From NCBI GenBank assembly GCA_049514555.1, contig JBEKUY010000002.1:248001-312000 (forward strand): a stretch of DNA of 64,000 nucleotides, in the 5' to 3' direction. Position numbers and translations under genes: made by a program. Positions 18,171 to 28,404 of this stretch are shown in pieces. This DNA comes from JBEKUY01 sp049514555 (lineage in GTDB: Bacteria > Acidobacteriota > Terriglobia > Acidiferrales > UBA7541). The number at the start of each line of letters is the position of its first letter. The stretch's first letter is position 1. Below the pieces are notes generated by a model. The model saw only the letters and a program-made list of their open reading frames with translations. It made no database searches and was not told the DNA's origin.

Positions 18171-19811
18171 ATGAATACCCAAACACTGAGTCTCGGCAAT
18201 GCGTCGGCGGCGGTGGAGAAGCGGCTCGAGAATTGGACCCGCGAAGATTTCGCTCGCCGGATGTGGGCCAGGGATTACACCCTCTGGGCAAAGAAGCCGG
18301 ATGAGATCGCCAACCGGCTGGGATGGCTGACGCTGCCGGCGGCCATGCTCGCACAGACGGCGGACATCGCGCAGTTCGTCGAGGGAGTGCGCCGCGACGG
18401 CATCGACCACGTGGTCCTGCTGGGGATGGGTGGGTCGAGCTTGGCCCCGGACGTCTTTCAGGCCACCTTCGGCAAAGCCTTCGGCTACCTCGATCTGAAA
18501 GTGCTGGACAGCACGCACCCGGCGGCCGTGAAAGCGGTCGAGAAATCGGTGAGCCTTGACCGAACGCTCTTCCTGGTGTCGAGCAAATCTGGAACGACGA
18601 TCGAACCGCTCTCGTTCATGCGCTACTTCTGGGAGCAGCTCGGGACGAAAACGAATGACGTTGGGCGGCACTTCGCGGCGATCACGGATCCCGGCTCGTC
18701 GCTCGCAAAGCTTGGACGCGAGCGAGGCTTCCGCCGTGTGTTCGAGGCGATTCCCGACGTGGGCGGGCGCTACTCGGCGCTGACGCATTTTGGGCTGGTG
18801 CCGGCGGCGCTGGCCGGTGTGGACGTTGTGCATCTGTTGCGCGTGACCGGAAATATGGCGGAGGCTTGCGGGGAAGGAGTGGCGGCGAAAGACAACCCGG
18901 GATTGCTTTTGGGCGCGGCGCTCGGTGAGCTGGCGCTCGCGGGACGCGACAAAGTCACCTTTGTGACCTCGCCATCGCTTGGGGCGCTACCCATTTGGTT
19001 CGAGCAGCTCATTGCCGAAAGCACGGGGAAGGATGGCAAAGGAATCGTGCCGGTGGCGGGCGAACGGCTAGGTCCGCCGGAAGTGTACGGACCGGACCGT
19101 GTGTTCGTGTACCTGCGCGCGGCGCAGGATCGGGATCAAGCTCAGGAAACGCAACTCACCGCGATCGAGAACGCCGGCCACCCGATGATTCGCATCGGCG
19201 TGGGTGAGTTGCCGGATATTGCCCAGGAGTTTTTCCGCTGGGAGGTGGCCACGGCCGCGGCCGGCGCTGCACTCGGCATCCAGCCGTTCGATCAGCCCGA
19301 TGTCGAGCTGGCCAAGAACTTGGCCCGCAAGATCATGAGCGGCGCGGCACAGGGTTCCGAAGGCGCGGAGCCCATCGGCGCAGGGAGTGAGGACCTGCCG
19401 AAGGCGGTCTCGGAGTGGCTCGGAAAGGCTCGGCCCGGCGACTACCTCTCCATACAAGCGTACCTCGGACCGACCGAGGGGCTGAACGAGCGGCTCACGC
19501 ACCTCCAACAGAAGCTGCACGAGCGCACGCGCCTCGCCGCAACCATGGGCTATGGGCCGCGTTTCCTCCACTCGACTGGACAACTGCACAAGGGTGGGCC
19601 GAACACCGGCCTTTTTGTGCAATTCACGGACGAGCCGGCGGAGAAGCTGCCGGTGCCCGAGACGGACTACGATTTTGCCGGACTGATTCGCGCGCAGGCG
19701 CTGGGCGACTACCAGGCGCTCGCGCAGGGCGGGCGCCGCATCTTGCGCGTGAACCTGGGCCGCAACGCCGCGTCCGGCCTTCGCCGCTTCGAAGAAACTC
19801 TGAAGCAGTAG
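18171..19811 (+). CDS. pgi: Glucose-6-phosphate isomerase, stand-alone form of the Tal-Pgi partner
   Basis: A 546-residue isomerase of glucose 6-phosphate and fructose 6-phosphate. It has two SIS-type nucleotide-like folds; the sugar-phosphate motifs GMGGSSLAPDVF and SSKSGTTIEPL are clear, and a conserved HSTGQLHKGGP lies near the C-terminus. The sequence type matches the C-terminal half of bifunctional transaldolase/glucose-6-phosphate isomerase proteins rather than the classical E. coli Pgi. It ends the pentose phosphate operon; the next element is the rRNA promoter, about 100 nt further on. Confidence 0.95.
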   Translation: MNTQTLSLGNASAAVEKRLENWTREDFARRMWARDYTLWAKKPDEIANRLGWLTLPAAMLAQTADIAQFVEGVRRDGIDHVVLLGMGGSSLAPDVFQATFGKAFGYLDLKVLDSTHPAAVKAVEKSVSLDRTLFLVSSKSGTTIEPLSFMRYFWEQLGTKTNDVGRHFAAITDPGSSLAKLGRERGFRRVFEAIPDVGGRYSALTHFGLVPAALAGVDVVHLLRVTGNMAEACGEGVAAKDNPGLLLGAALGELALAGRDKVTFVTSPSLGALPIWFEQLIAESTGKDGKGIVPVAGERLGPPEVYGPDRVFVYLRAAQDRDQAQETQLTAIENAGHPMIRIGVGELPDIAQEFFRWEVATAAAGAALGIQPFDQPDVELAKNLARKIMSGAAQGSEGAEPIGAGSEDLPKAVSEWLGKARPGDYLSIQAYLGPTEGLNERLTHLQQKLHERTRLAATMGYGPRFLHSTGQLHKGGPNTGLFVQFTDEPAEKLPVPETDYDFAGLIRAQALGDYQALAQGGRRILRVNLGRNAASGLRRFEETLKQ

Positions 19812-19917
19812 GCCCGCGGCAGCCCGCGGTTGATCGAGGACGAGGTCCACCCGCGGATGTAGCGCGGTTGACTCACTGTGCGTTTTCCTCAGCCGCTGGG
19901 GAGGCCCGGATTACAGG

Positions 19918-19946
19918 TTGACTTCGGGCGCTCGTTCCTCTATTAT
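19918..19946 (+). promoter_or_regulatory. Strong sigma-70-type promoter of the 16S rRNA gene
   Basis: TTGACT (19918-19923) and TATTAT (19941-19946) are separated by exactly 17 bases, a near-consensus sigma-70-type promoter. It lies about 170 nt upstream of mature 16S, the expected leader length. A second TTGACT occurs at 19868-19873 without an equally good -10. Confidence 0.75.
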
Positions 19947-20074
19947 CCCTGATTGCCCGGAAGCCACTCTGCGGGACAGAGGAGGCCGCTCTTTGACAAA
20001 CCGATACGATGTGCCAGAACCCGTTCGATAACTGAGTAAATCGAGCGACTCAACAATTTGCTTAGGAAGCCTGG

Positions 20075-20096
20075 CCCCGATGCAAATCGGGGTTTT
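20075..20096 (+). terminator. Terminator-like hairpin in the rRNA leader
   Basis: CCCCGAT-GCAA-ATCGGGG forms a 7-bp stem followed by TTTT, in the leader 20 nt before mature 16S. It has the form of an intrinsic terminator. In an rRNA leader it may be an attenuator overcome by antitermination, or a processing structure. Confidence 0.5.
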
Positions 20097-20116
20097 GCAT
20101 TTCTAGGCGACCAGTT

Positions 20117-21652
<1,536 letters not shown>

Positions 21653-21839
21653 CTAAAGACCAGCGGCTTGCTAGCCTGTGCAGGTGTGCAGGCGATGCAG
21701 GTCCACCTCGTTGACTCTCACGGGTCGCGAGAACAGTCCTCGATTTCTCGGTTTCGTTCGGGTTCTGGCAGATCGTATCGGTGTCAAAGAGCGCAGGTTT
21801 CTAGACGTGCGCTGGGCTTATTCTGAGTGCTTGGACGAA

Positions 21840-21876
21840 GGGCCGCTGATCGCTCAGCGGCCCGTTTTCGTTTTTG
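21840..21876 (+). terminator. Intrinsic terminator after the 16S rRNA gene
   Basis: GGGCCGCTGA-TCGC-TCAGCGGCCC forms a perfect 10-bp GC-rich stem (21840-21863) followed by GTTTTCGTTTTT. It lies about 190 nt downstream of the 16S 3' end and would end the transcript before any 23S gene. It also sits just before the 3' end of the convergent glycosidase gene. Confidence 0.85.
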
Positions 21877-21906
21877 GGGAGGCTTGGCCGTCAGAGCAGG
21901 CTGGCG

Positions 21907-23280
21907 CTATTCTGCGGCTGAAACGCGATAAAGCGCCGACGCATGTGGCCGCACAGCCACGCGCAGCCGCTCCTGTTTTCCGAGCGGCTTCCGCAACCAC
22001 AGGTCGCGCACCTCGGGGGTTTTTGCAGAGATACCCAGTTCGCTCCAGGCAAGGTCCACGTTCTCCCGGCTCTCGCCCAAGTTGAAGACGGCCACGTACC
22101 GGTCCTTGCTCTCGGGGACTTCCGCGGCCCATGCGCGAATATTTCCGCGGTCGAGCGCCTGGTGATTGCCGCTGCTATGCTGGTCCACCGCGAGGACCTC
22201 GGGGTTCGTGATCAGCGCCAGCGTCGCCGCGTCGTTGCTCGGCAAATCGCCGCCAAAAATGAGCGGCGAGCGGAACATCGCCCACAGGGTCATCATCGTC
22301 TGCTGCTCGTCGGGCGTGAATTTCGTGTGTTGCGCGTCGCCGTGTTTGTCGGTCACGCGCAGACGGCCCAGCGGCAGCATGTCCGCGTCGGGCCAGGTGC
22401 CGTTCTTGCCGACAAAGGGAGCCCAGTCGCGCGTGAAATCAAATTGCTGCTTCAGGAGTCTCCACTCGTCCCAGAAATCGTCCGAAATCCGCCACATCTG
22501 CGCGTATTTCTCGAAGAAGTCCACTTCGGAAATGGGTGCGGGCCCCGGGGAGATACTCAAGACGATCGGACGCCCCGACTTCTCGATCGCCAGGTGCAAC
22601 GCCTTGATCTCCGCGGGTTGATACAGATGACTGCCCATGTCGTCCGCTTTGATGAAGTCCACTCCCCAAGAAGCGTATAGTTCAACAATCGAATCGTAGT
22701 AGGCCTGCGCTCCGGGTTTCGTTGTGTCCACGCCCCACATGTCCGGATTCCATTTGCACGCATTGTCTTTCTCCGCGATGTCGGCAGCGTGATACGAAGT
22801 CCCTTTGATCGGCAGATTCTTCTCCACCGCCTGCCGAGGGATGCCGCGCATGATGTGAATGCCGAATCTCAGCCCCTTGCTGTGGACGTAATCGGCCAGC
22901 GGCTTGAAACCGTTGCCGCCGCCGGCGGAAGGAAAACGGTTCATCGCGGGAGTCAACCGGCCGAACTCGTCCATCGAAAGCGGCGCGCCCGGTCGGTAGT
23001 CGTGCGCTTGCGCGTGCGGTTCGTACCACTGGATGTCCACAACGATGTATTGCCATCCGAACTTCGCAAGATCGCGAGCCATCGCATCCGCGTTCGCCCT
23101 GACGTTTTCCTCGCGCACCGCCGTGCCGTAGGAATCCCAGCTGTTCCACCCCATTGGGGGTACCGGGGCCAGCGCGGACTGTTTGTCATCCGGAGCGGAA
23201 AATGCAAACGGCCCGGCAAGCATTCCCGCGGCAAGAAGCAGAATGCATGTCACGACAGCGAACCTCGAATTCTTAGCCAT
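21907..23280 (-). CDS. Secreted GH27 alpha-galactosidase-like glycoside hydrolase
   Basis: A 457-residue protein with a Sec signal peptide (about 1-29) and a GH27 catalytic barrel. The opening PPMGWNSWDSYG, the segment YIVVDIQWYE, the nucleophile region VDFIKADDMG, and the acid/base region RISDDFWDEW are in the family order; a C-terminal all-beta domain follows. GH27 enzymes release terminal alpha-galactose (or N-acetylgalactosamine, or beta-L-arabinopyranose) from galactomannan, raffinose sugars or xyloglucan. ATG 23280 has GGAG upstream. It begins the carbohydrate island and fits with the later galK-galT genes. Confidence 0.9.
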   Translation of the reverse strand: MAKNSRFAVVTCILLLAAGMLAGPFAFSAPDDKQSALAPVPPMGWNSWDSYGTAVREENVRANADAMARDLAKFGWQYIVVDIQWYEPHAQAHDYRPGAPLSMDEFGRLTPAMNRFPSAGGGNGFKPLADYVHSKGLRFGIHIMRGIPRQAVEKNLPIKGTSYHAADIAEKDNACKWNPDMWGVDTTKPGAQAYYDSIVELYASWGVDFIKADDMGSHLYQPAEIKALHLAIEKSGRPIVLSISPGPAPISEVDFFEKYAQMWRISDDFWDEWRLLKQQFDFTRDWAPFVGKNGTWPDADMLPLGRLRVTDKHGDAQHTKFTPDEQQTMMTLWAMFRSPLIFGGDLPSNDAATLALITNPEVLAVDQHSSGNHQALDRGNIRAWAAEVPESKDRYVAVFNLGESRENVDLAWSELGISAKTPEVRDLWLRKPLGKQERLRVAVRPHASALYRVSAAE

Positions 23281-23508
23281 GGGGACTCCACGTTGAGCGA
23301 ACCACTCAAGTACACCCCTTCGCCGCAACTCCTCATGCGCGCGCACCTTCCAGCGTCCAGGAGCGCGATGAATCACTGCGTCCTGCCGTAGCAAGAGTGA
23401 ACGTGATGCGGCTCAGAGTTATAGCAGATCGCCAAAATGGATCAACACCCCCATCTCACTGACTACACATAAGATGGCAGCCGCACCGGCGCAATAGCTG
23501 AGAGAAGC

Positions 23509-25071
23509 CTACCCCAAGTCGAGCCCGGAGATCTTGAAAGCGACGGCGTGGTCGCTCGGCCTCTCGGGTGGCAACTGGATCTTGAGCCCGGTCTCATCCT
23601 GCTTCCATTCCAACTTGGCGGGAGAACCGAGCAATTCGACGTTTGCGATTTTGCCCGTGGCGTACCTGCTCGTGGTGGCCAACGGTGCGATGACAATTTG
23701 CTTTTCAGGCCAACCCATCACGAATGCGTAGAGCGCACGCCCCTTGGTCGTGAAACGAACGTCTTCAGCCGTCAGGGCTTTGCGGTTGTTCTCGTTGAAT
23801 TCGCCCGCCGTGGCGGACGCTGCCGTGCTTGGGCCTTCGCCGAACATCTTCCACGGCCGTGTGCCGTAGATCGCCTCGCTGTTGACGGACATCCAGCGCG
23901 TGATTTCCGACAGAATCTTGAGCTCCTGTGTGTCGAGCATGCCGTTCGAAGGCAACGGAAAATTCAGCAGGAGGTTGCCGTTGCGGCTGACCACGTCCAC
24001 TAACATGTCCATGACCATTTTGGGCGACTTGTACTTTACGTCGCGATCGTAATGCCAGTTGCCGACGCACGTGTCCGTTTGATAAGCGTTTGGCCAGATG
24101 CTTTCGACGACCCCCCGTTCGCGATCCAGCACGCATGTCCCGGTCTCGCAATCTTCCTTTCGCTTGCTGGTGTAAACCGCTTCGACCTTTCCGCCGCGCC
24201 GTTGCGCATTCTGGCTGTAAAAGTGCGCCAACAAATCCAGCCCGTATTGTTGAAACGGAAGGTGGCCATCGACGTAGAGAAAGTCGGGGTCGTACTGGTC
24301 GATCAGGTCCTTGATGCGCAAGAACCAGTGCCGCTTCCACGACTCCGGTATTCCGTCCTCCTTCCAATCCAGTTTGGCGGTGAGCAGATTGGGATCGTCG
24401 ATCGTGTGGTATAAATCAGCCCACTTCGGATCAGCGCCATCATACGGCACGCCCGCTAAGGGACCGTCTTTGTCGCTCAGGTGACTGACGGCGAACCACT
24501 TGTAGCTGATCCACAGATGATCGCTGACTCCAAAGTGCAGACCGTTCTTCAACGCCGCTTGACGAAACAAGCCGACGATGTCTTTTCTCGGCCCCATCTT
24601 CACCGCGTTCCAGCGATTGTGCTTCGAGTTCCACAAATCGAAATTGTCGTGATGCACACCCATGCTCACGAAGTACTTGGCGCCGACCTTCTTGTAGAGG
24701 CTTACCAGATAGTCCGGATCGAACTTCTCGCCCTTCCACGTGGGGATGACGTCCTTGAAGCCGAATTTCGAGGGATGGCCATAATGCTTGAGGTGGTGTT
24801 CGTACTGCGGCTGGCCCTGGATGTACATGTTCCGGGCGTACCAGTCGCCGGCTTCGGCAGCGGATTGTGGTCCCCAATGAGCCCAGATGCCGAACTTTGC
24901 GTCGCGAAACCATTCCGGGATGCGGTACGTCTTTAGTGATTCACGCGTCGCCTGAAACGGCCCACGCAGCACTGCGTTTGCGGAGTCGTCCGTGCTGAAA
25001 AGGCGGGCGGCTCTCAATGCGGGAAAAGCACCGGCCAGAATGCCCAATGCAGTTCGTCTGGTGACTAACAT
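23509..25071 (-). CDS. Exported GH29 alpha-L-fucosidase
   Basis: A 520-residue GH29 enzyme. The ATG at 25071 sits after AAAGGAGAACC; the much longer open frame upstream is not conserved. The N-terminus MLVTRRTALGILAGAF resembles a twin-arginine export signal. The barrel starts with WFRDAKFGIWAHWGPQ; the nucleophile Asp lies in DPDFLYVDGHLP, and GNLLLNFPLPSNG is typical of the family. A beta-sandwich domain closes the protein. It removes terminal alpha-L-fucose from polysaccharides or glycans. The neighbouring isomerase and aldolase genes could process the released sugar. Confidence 0.92.
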   Translation of the reverse strand: MLVTRRTALGILAGAFPALRAARLFSTDDSANAVLRGPFQATRESLKTYRIPEWFRDAKFGIWAHWGPQSAAEAGDWYARNMYIQGQPQYEHHLKHYGHPSKFGFKDVIPTWKGEKFDPDYLVSLYKKVGAKYFVSMGVHHDNFDLWNSKHNRWNAVKMGPRKDIVGLFRQAALKNGLHFGVSDHLWISYKWFAVSHLSDKDGPLAGVPYDGADPKWADLYHTIDDPNLLTAKLDWKEDGIPESWKRHWFLRIKDLIDQYDPDFLYVDGHLPFQQYGLDLLAHFYSQNAQRRGGKVEAVYTSKRKEDCETGTCVLDRERGVVESIWPNAYQTDTCVGNWHYDRDVKYKSPKMVMDMLVDVVSRNGNLLLNFPLPSNGMLDTQELKILSEITRWMSVNSEAIYGTRPWKMFGEGPSTAASATAGEFNENNRKALTAEDVRFTTKGRALYAFVMGWPEKQIVIAPLATTSRYATGKIANVELLGSPAKLEWKQDETGLKIQLPPERPSDHAVAFKISGLDLG

Positions 25072-25249
25072 GGTTCTCCTTTCATCCGAGTATCGTCGAG
25101 GTGGTGATTTCGGCCCGTGAGCAATTTCTGGCTCCTGAGAGTTCAAGGAATGATGCATCATAAGCCCAGTTGAGCATAATAGAGCGCACCGCAAGTCTTT
25201 AAGCGCCTCTCCACCTCGGCGCAATTTCGTGTAGGAGCCGAAGACGAAC

Positions 25250-25627
25250 ATGAGCACAGAACTGCTGGGCATCGACGTCGGAACCGGCGGGACGCGGGCG
25301 CTCATCATTGCGTGGGGTGCGTTCGCTTGGGCGGCGGCGCGCGCTCGACGCTTTGGCGGCAGATCCAGGCCGATGCCTTTGGCCACGAGGTGGAAATCGT
25401 CGGGACCGAAGAGGGAGCCGCATACAGCGCAGCGATTCTGGCCGGAGTGGGTGCAAGAACCTGGCCGTCGGTGGACGAGGCCTGCGATTCGATCATCCGC
25501 ATCGCCAAGCGTGTCCCGCTCGATACCAGGGTTTCCGCGGCGATGCAGCGCAACTACGAGGTGTATCGGCGCATTTATCCTGCGCTGCGGTCTCTGGGCG
25601 AAGTTTCGGCAACGGCGCGGGGGTGGC
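25250..25627 (+). pseudogene. FGGY sugar kinase (xylulokinase-like) with a large internal deletion
   Basis: The first 20 codons encode the start of an FGGY kinase (MSTELLGIDVGTGGTRALII, the phosphate-binding loop). From about 25312, in a different frame, comes the kinase C-terminal end, with GGGARSTLWRQIQAD and GTEEGAAYSAAILAGVGA followed by about 60 residues to LYPALRS-like YRRIYPALRS. About 350-380 residues in between, including most of the sugar site, are gone, and the two pieces are out of frame. An automatic gene caller would merge the 5' piece with the next gene into a chimeric 344-residue ORF. It may have been the kinase of the pentose/fucose pathway encoded on the other strand. Confidence 0.85.
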
Positions 25628-26284
25628 ATGATGAATACTCTCTTGGGTCTGGCGATCCGCTGCCTGGCCTGCGTTTGCATCTTTGTTCTGCCTCTTCGTT
25701 CTCACGCGCAGACATCGGCTAAGAATCACACATCAGAACGGGATCTTGCCGTTCGATTAGCCTTCCAGAAGAAGGTTCTCTTTGCGGGGGAAGTTGTCGA
25801 ATTCGAGATACGTATCTCCAATCTCGGGAAACAACCGCTCCTAGTTGCACACTCGATGTCAGACGCAGGGGGCGGCAGTGCTATCTCTATTGCACACATC
25901 AAATTCGAACTGCGAGATGAGCAAGGTCACCCTTCTCCTGGAATGGTATTGATCGCTGATGACTTTGGAGTTTCTGGTGGGCCCAAAGAGGATCAGGCGG
26001 CTGCGCTCCTGCGTTCCTACTTGCTGCTCTACCCCGGAGACTCTTTTGTGACGCAGCACCGAATTGGCCCGGACACTTTCGCGTATCTGCGCAAACCCGG
26101 AAACTACACGCTTTCCGCGGTGTACTCATCCGGTGGCCTCCTGGCGGGATTGCGTGGACCCGGACTCACGGATGAGGCCGTAAAGGCGTTGCCCTTCGAG
26201 GCCTGGCACGGCTCCGTAGCGACAAACACAGTGTCGTTCAAGATTCTTCCTCTGCCCCAAGTCAGGACTTCAGGTAAGCGTTGA
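25628..26284 (+). CDS. Small secreted protein of unknown function
   Basis: A 218-residue predicted exported protein: a signal peptide of about 28 residues ends SHAQ, followed by a beta-rich sequence with no recognised enzyme motif. The stretch LFAGEVVEFEIRISNLGKQPLL suggests an immunoglobulin-like fold; it is split here as LFAGEVVEFEI and ISNLGKQPLL. Two adjacent ATG codons (25628 and 25631) can start it, and a G-rich stretch precedes them. It shares a reading frame with the 5' piece of the decayed kinase upstream, so it may be mis-annotated as part of a longer protein. Confidence 0.65.
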   Translation: MMNTLLGLAIRCLACVCIFVLPLRSHAQTSAKNHTSERDLAVRLAFQKKVLFAGEVVEFEIRISNLGKQPLLVAHSMSDAGGGSAISIAHIKFELRDEQGHPSPGMVLIADDFGVSGGPKEDQAAALLRSYLLLYPGDSFVTQHRIGPDTFAYLRKPGNYTLSAVYSSGGLLAGLRGPGLTDEAVKALPFEAWHGSVATNTVSFKILPLPQVRTSGKR

Positions 26285-26367
26285 CGGCGCTCAGTCTGTG
26301 TGGAGCTGAAGCCTTTCAGCCTCGCCACACAGAGAGCGAGAATGAGTCACTACGGTTTCTTCCCGGG

Positions 26368-27060
26368 CTACTTCTGGCCGTAGTAGCGGGTGCTGCCGTG
26401 CTTGCGGAAGAAGTGCTTGTCGTGGAGCGCACGGGGAATTGGACGCACCTTGGGATTTGCGGTGATCGTCTCGAGGGCCATGGCGGCGATCTCTTCGACG
26501 ATCGCGGCATTGTGCGCGGCATCCGCGGCGGTCTTGCCCCAGCAGAAAGGGGCATGGCCAGCGACGAGCACGCCCGGAAAATCGAGCGGATCGAGCTTCT
26601 TGAAGCGGCGGACGATAGCCTGGCCCGTATGGGCCTCGTAATCCGAGCGAATCTCGGCCGGACTCAGCGGCTTCGTGACCGGGATCGGTCCGTGAAAATA
26701 ATCGGCGTGGGTGGTGCCGAAGCAGGGAATCTCGCGCTGCGCTTGGGCCCATGCGGTAGCCGCGCGCGAGTGCGTGTGCGCAATCCCGCCGATCGAGGGG
26801 AACGACCGGTAGAGGATGAGGTGCGTGGGCAGGTCGGAAGAGGGCCGCAACGTCCCTTCCACGATTTTCCCGTCCAAACTGACAACGACGAGGTCGGCAG
26901 GCTTCATCGTTTCGTAAGAGACCCCGCTGGGTTTGATCACCAGGAGGCCATCCTCGCGGGCAATGCCGCTGGCATTGCCGAACGTGTAGAGCACGAGTCC
27001 CCGGCGCACCAGTTCCAGATTGGCTTCCAGAACTTCTTCACGCAGCGCTTCGAGCATCAT
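26368..27060 (-). CDS. araD: L-ribulose-5-phosphate 4-epimerase-like class II aldolase
   Basis: A 230-residue AraD/FucA-family zinc enzyme. It follows E. coli AraD almost throughout, including TFGNASGI, KPSGVSYETM, SSDLPTHLILYRSFP, the zinc ligands in HTHSRAATAWAQ, GTTHADYFHG and the C-terminal DKHFFRKHGSTRYYGQ. The length equals that of AraD. It epimerises L-ribulose 5-phosphate to D-xylulose 5-phosphate, feeding the tkt/tal pathway. ATG 27060 follows AAGGA, 14 nt after the stop of the M24-like gene, so these genes form one operon with the isomerase and symporter. Confidence 0.9.
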   Translation of the reverse strand: MMLEALREEVLEANLELVRRGLVLYTFGNASGIAREDGLLVIKPSGVSYETMKPADLVVVSLDGKIVEGTLRPSSDLPTHLILYRSFPSIGGIAHTHSRAATAWAQAQREIPCFGTTHADYFHGPIPVTKPLSPAEIRSDYEAHTGQAIVRRFKKLDPLDFPGVLVAGHAPFCWGKTAADAAHNAAIVEEIAAMALETITANPKVRPIPRALHDKHFFRKHGSTRYYGQK

Positions 27061-27074
27061 CTGTTCCTTGGACG

Positions 27075-28241
27075 TCAATCCACCTTTACGGGCGCGGCCG
27101 GATCCTTCCACTCGGTTTGCGGCCCTCCGTGGATGAGAATGTCCGGGCAACCGTAGGACTTCCCGTCCACCACGACGTTGATCGCCGGCCAATCCGCAAG
27201 CGTGGTGATATTCTCGACGCGATCCGGGAATGCGATCACGGTGTCTTCCACCTTGGCGCCCTGAACCGTGGGGTTGAAGGCGAACGCTTCGTGCTCGAAC
27301 ACGACTTCTGCTGAATCGGGAAGCAGGATGTATTCGCGCTCCTTATATCCTGTTCCGCCGCCCTGGTGGTGGAACTCCCATTCTCCCGGAAAGCCTTGTT
27401 CCGCATACCACTTCTTGGCGCTTTCAAAAATGTCCGCCGCGCGCCGGCCGGGGCGCAGCGCCGCCAGATAGTTCGCATGGACGATTGCCGCGGCGCGCAG
27501 ACGATTGCGCAACTCCCCGTCGAGCGGCCCAAAGTGTATGAATCGCGTCGTCGACACAACCAGTCCCCATCGCCGCGCGCACACGTTGACCATGGCGTAC
27601 TTGCGCACCGGCTTATCCGAGGGAAGACAGTGGCGGTAACGATAGATCCGTTCATCGGAACCGATCAGGAGCACGGTGGGACGAAGCCCGTGCTGCATCA
27701 GGGCGTTCGCGGTCATCGTCTCAATCTGCCGTTCCGTCATGCCGGGCCGTACTTGCCGGGTCACTTCCGCGACTGCCTCGGCGCACTGGCGTCCCGCACT
27801 CTCGTACTTCTGGATCTCCGTTTCGGTCAGTTCTCTCCGCAAACGAGCGATGTCCGCCACAACGCAATCTTTCCGCGGAACGTCGCTGCCCATTGTCCCT
27901 GAAACGCCGAGTTGCCCAGAGAGGCTGCCCCCCGGCGCGTACCACTTCGTTTCGATCGGTTCGTATCCGAGTTCTTCGAGAGCTTGGTCCATCAACCGGG
28001 GAACCTCGCTGTGCGCCGCGACCACAAATTTGCGCCCATCCCGCAAGATGACGAGAGTCGCGCTTCCTACTTCGCTCGAGTGGGCAATCTGGTTGTCGGC
28101 AAGGCCGCCGGTGATCCAGGCGAAGTTGTGCGCCAGCGCCAGACAAATGCCCACATACTGCTTCTCCTGCATCAGCTTTTGGAGCCGAGCAAGCTTCTCG
28201 GAAATTTCGCCCGTCAAGACAGCCGGTCCAAAGGTACTCAT
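27075..28241 (-). CDS. M24 (creatinase/Xaa-Pro peptidase)-like protein with degraded metal site
   Basis: A 388-residue protein with the two-domain pita-bread fold of M24 peptidases: an N-terminal creatinase-like domain (about 1-150) and a C-terminal domain. Family metal ligands are changed: the first Asp position reads MVNVCARRWG instead of the usual VDxGA, the second reads STTRFIHFG instead of SDxTRT, and the HGxG-type histidine region reads HHQGGGTG. The Glu-containing FNPTVQGAKVEDTVIAF is kept. It is therefore probably not a dinuclear metallopeptidase. It sits between the araD-like and isomerase-like genes in a sugar operon and may be a sugar-binding or lyase-type enzyme; the role is unknown. 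Confidence 0.75.
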   Translation of the reverse strand: MSTFGPAVLTGEISEKLARLQKLMQEKQYVGICLALAHNFAWITGGLADNQIAHSSEVGSATLVILRDGRKFVVAAHSEVPRLMDQALEELGYEPIETKWYAPGGSLSGQLGVSGTMGSDVPRKDCVVADIARLRRELTETEIQKYESAGRQCAEAVAEVTRQVRPGMTERQIETMTANALMQHGLRPTVLLIGSDERIYRYRHCLPSDKPVRKYAMVNVCARRWGLVVSTTRFIHFGPLDGELRNRLRAAAIVHANYLAALRPGRRAADIFESAKKWYAEQGFPGEWEFHHQGGGTGYKEREYILLPDSAEVVFEHEAFAFNPTVQGAKVEDTVIAFPDRVENITTLADWPAINVVVDGKSYGCPDILIHGGPQTEWKDPAAPVKVD

Positions 28242-28404
28242 TTTTCGCTCTCTCTTGTTCCGAAGAGGAGAATCGAGAAACTCCCGGGCGGCAGCCGAGG
28301 TGCGCTCCGATGCGACGATGCCGCAGAGGGCAACTGCTCCCGCCGGTAACGGAGTCCTACCACATTGAGTCTACAGGAGTTAGCCAAACACAACAGCGCT
28401 GCCC

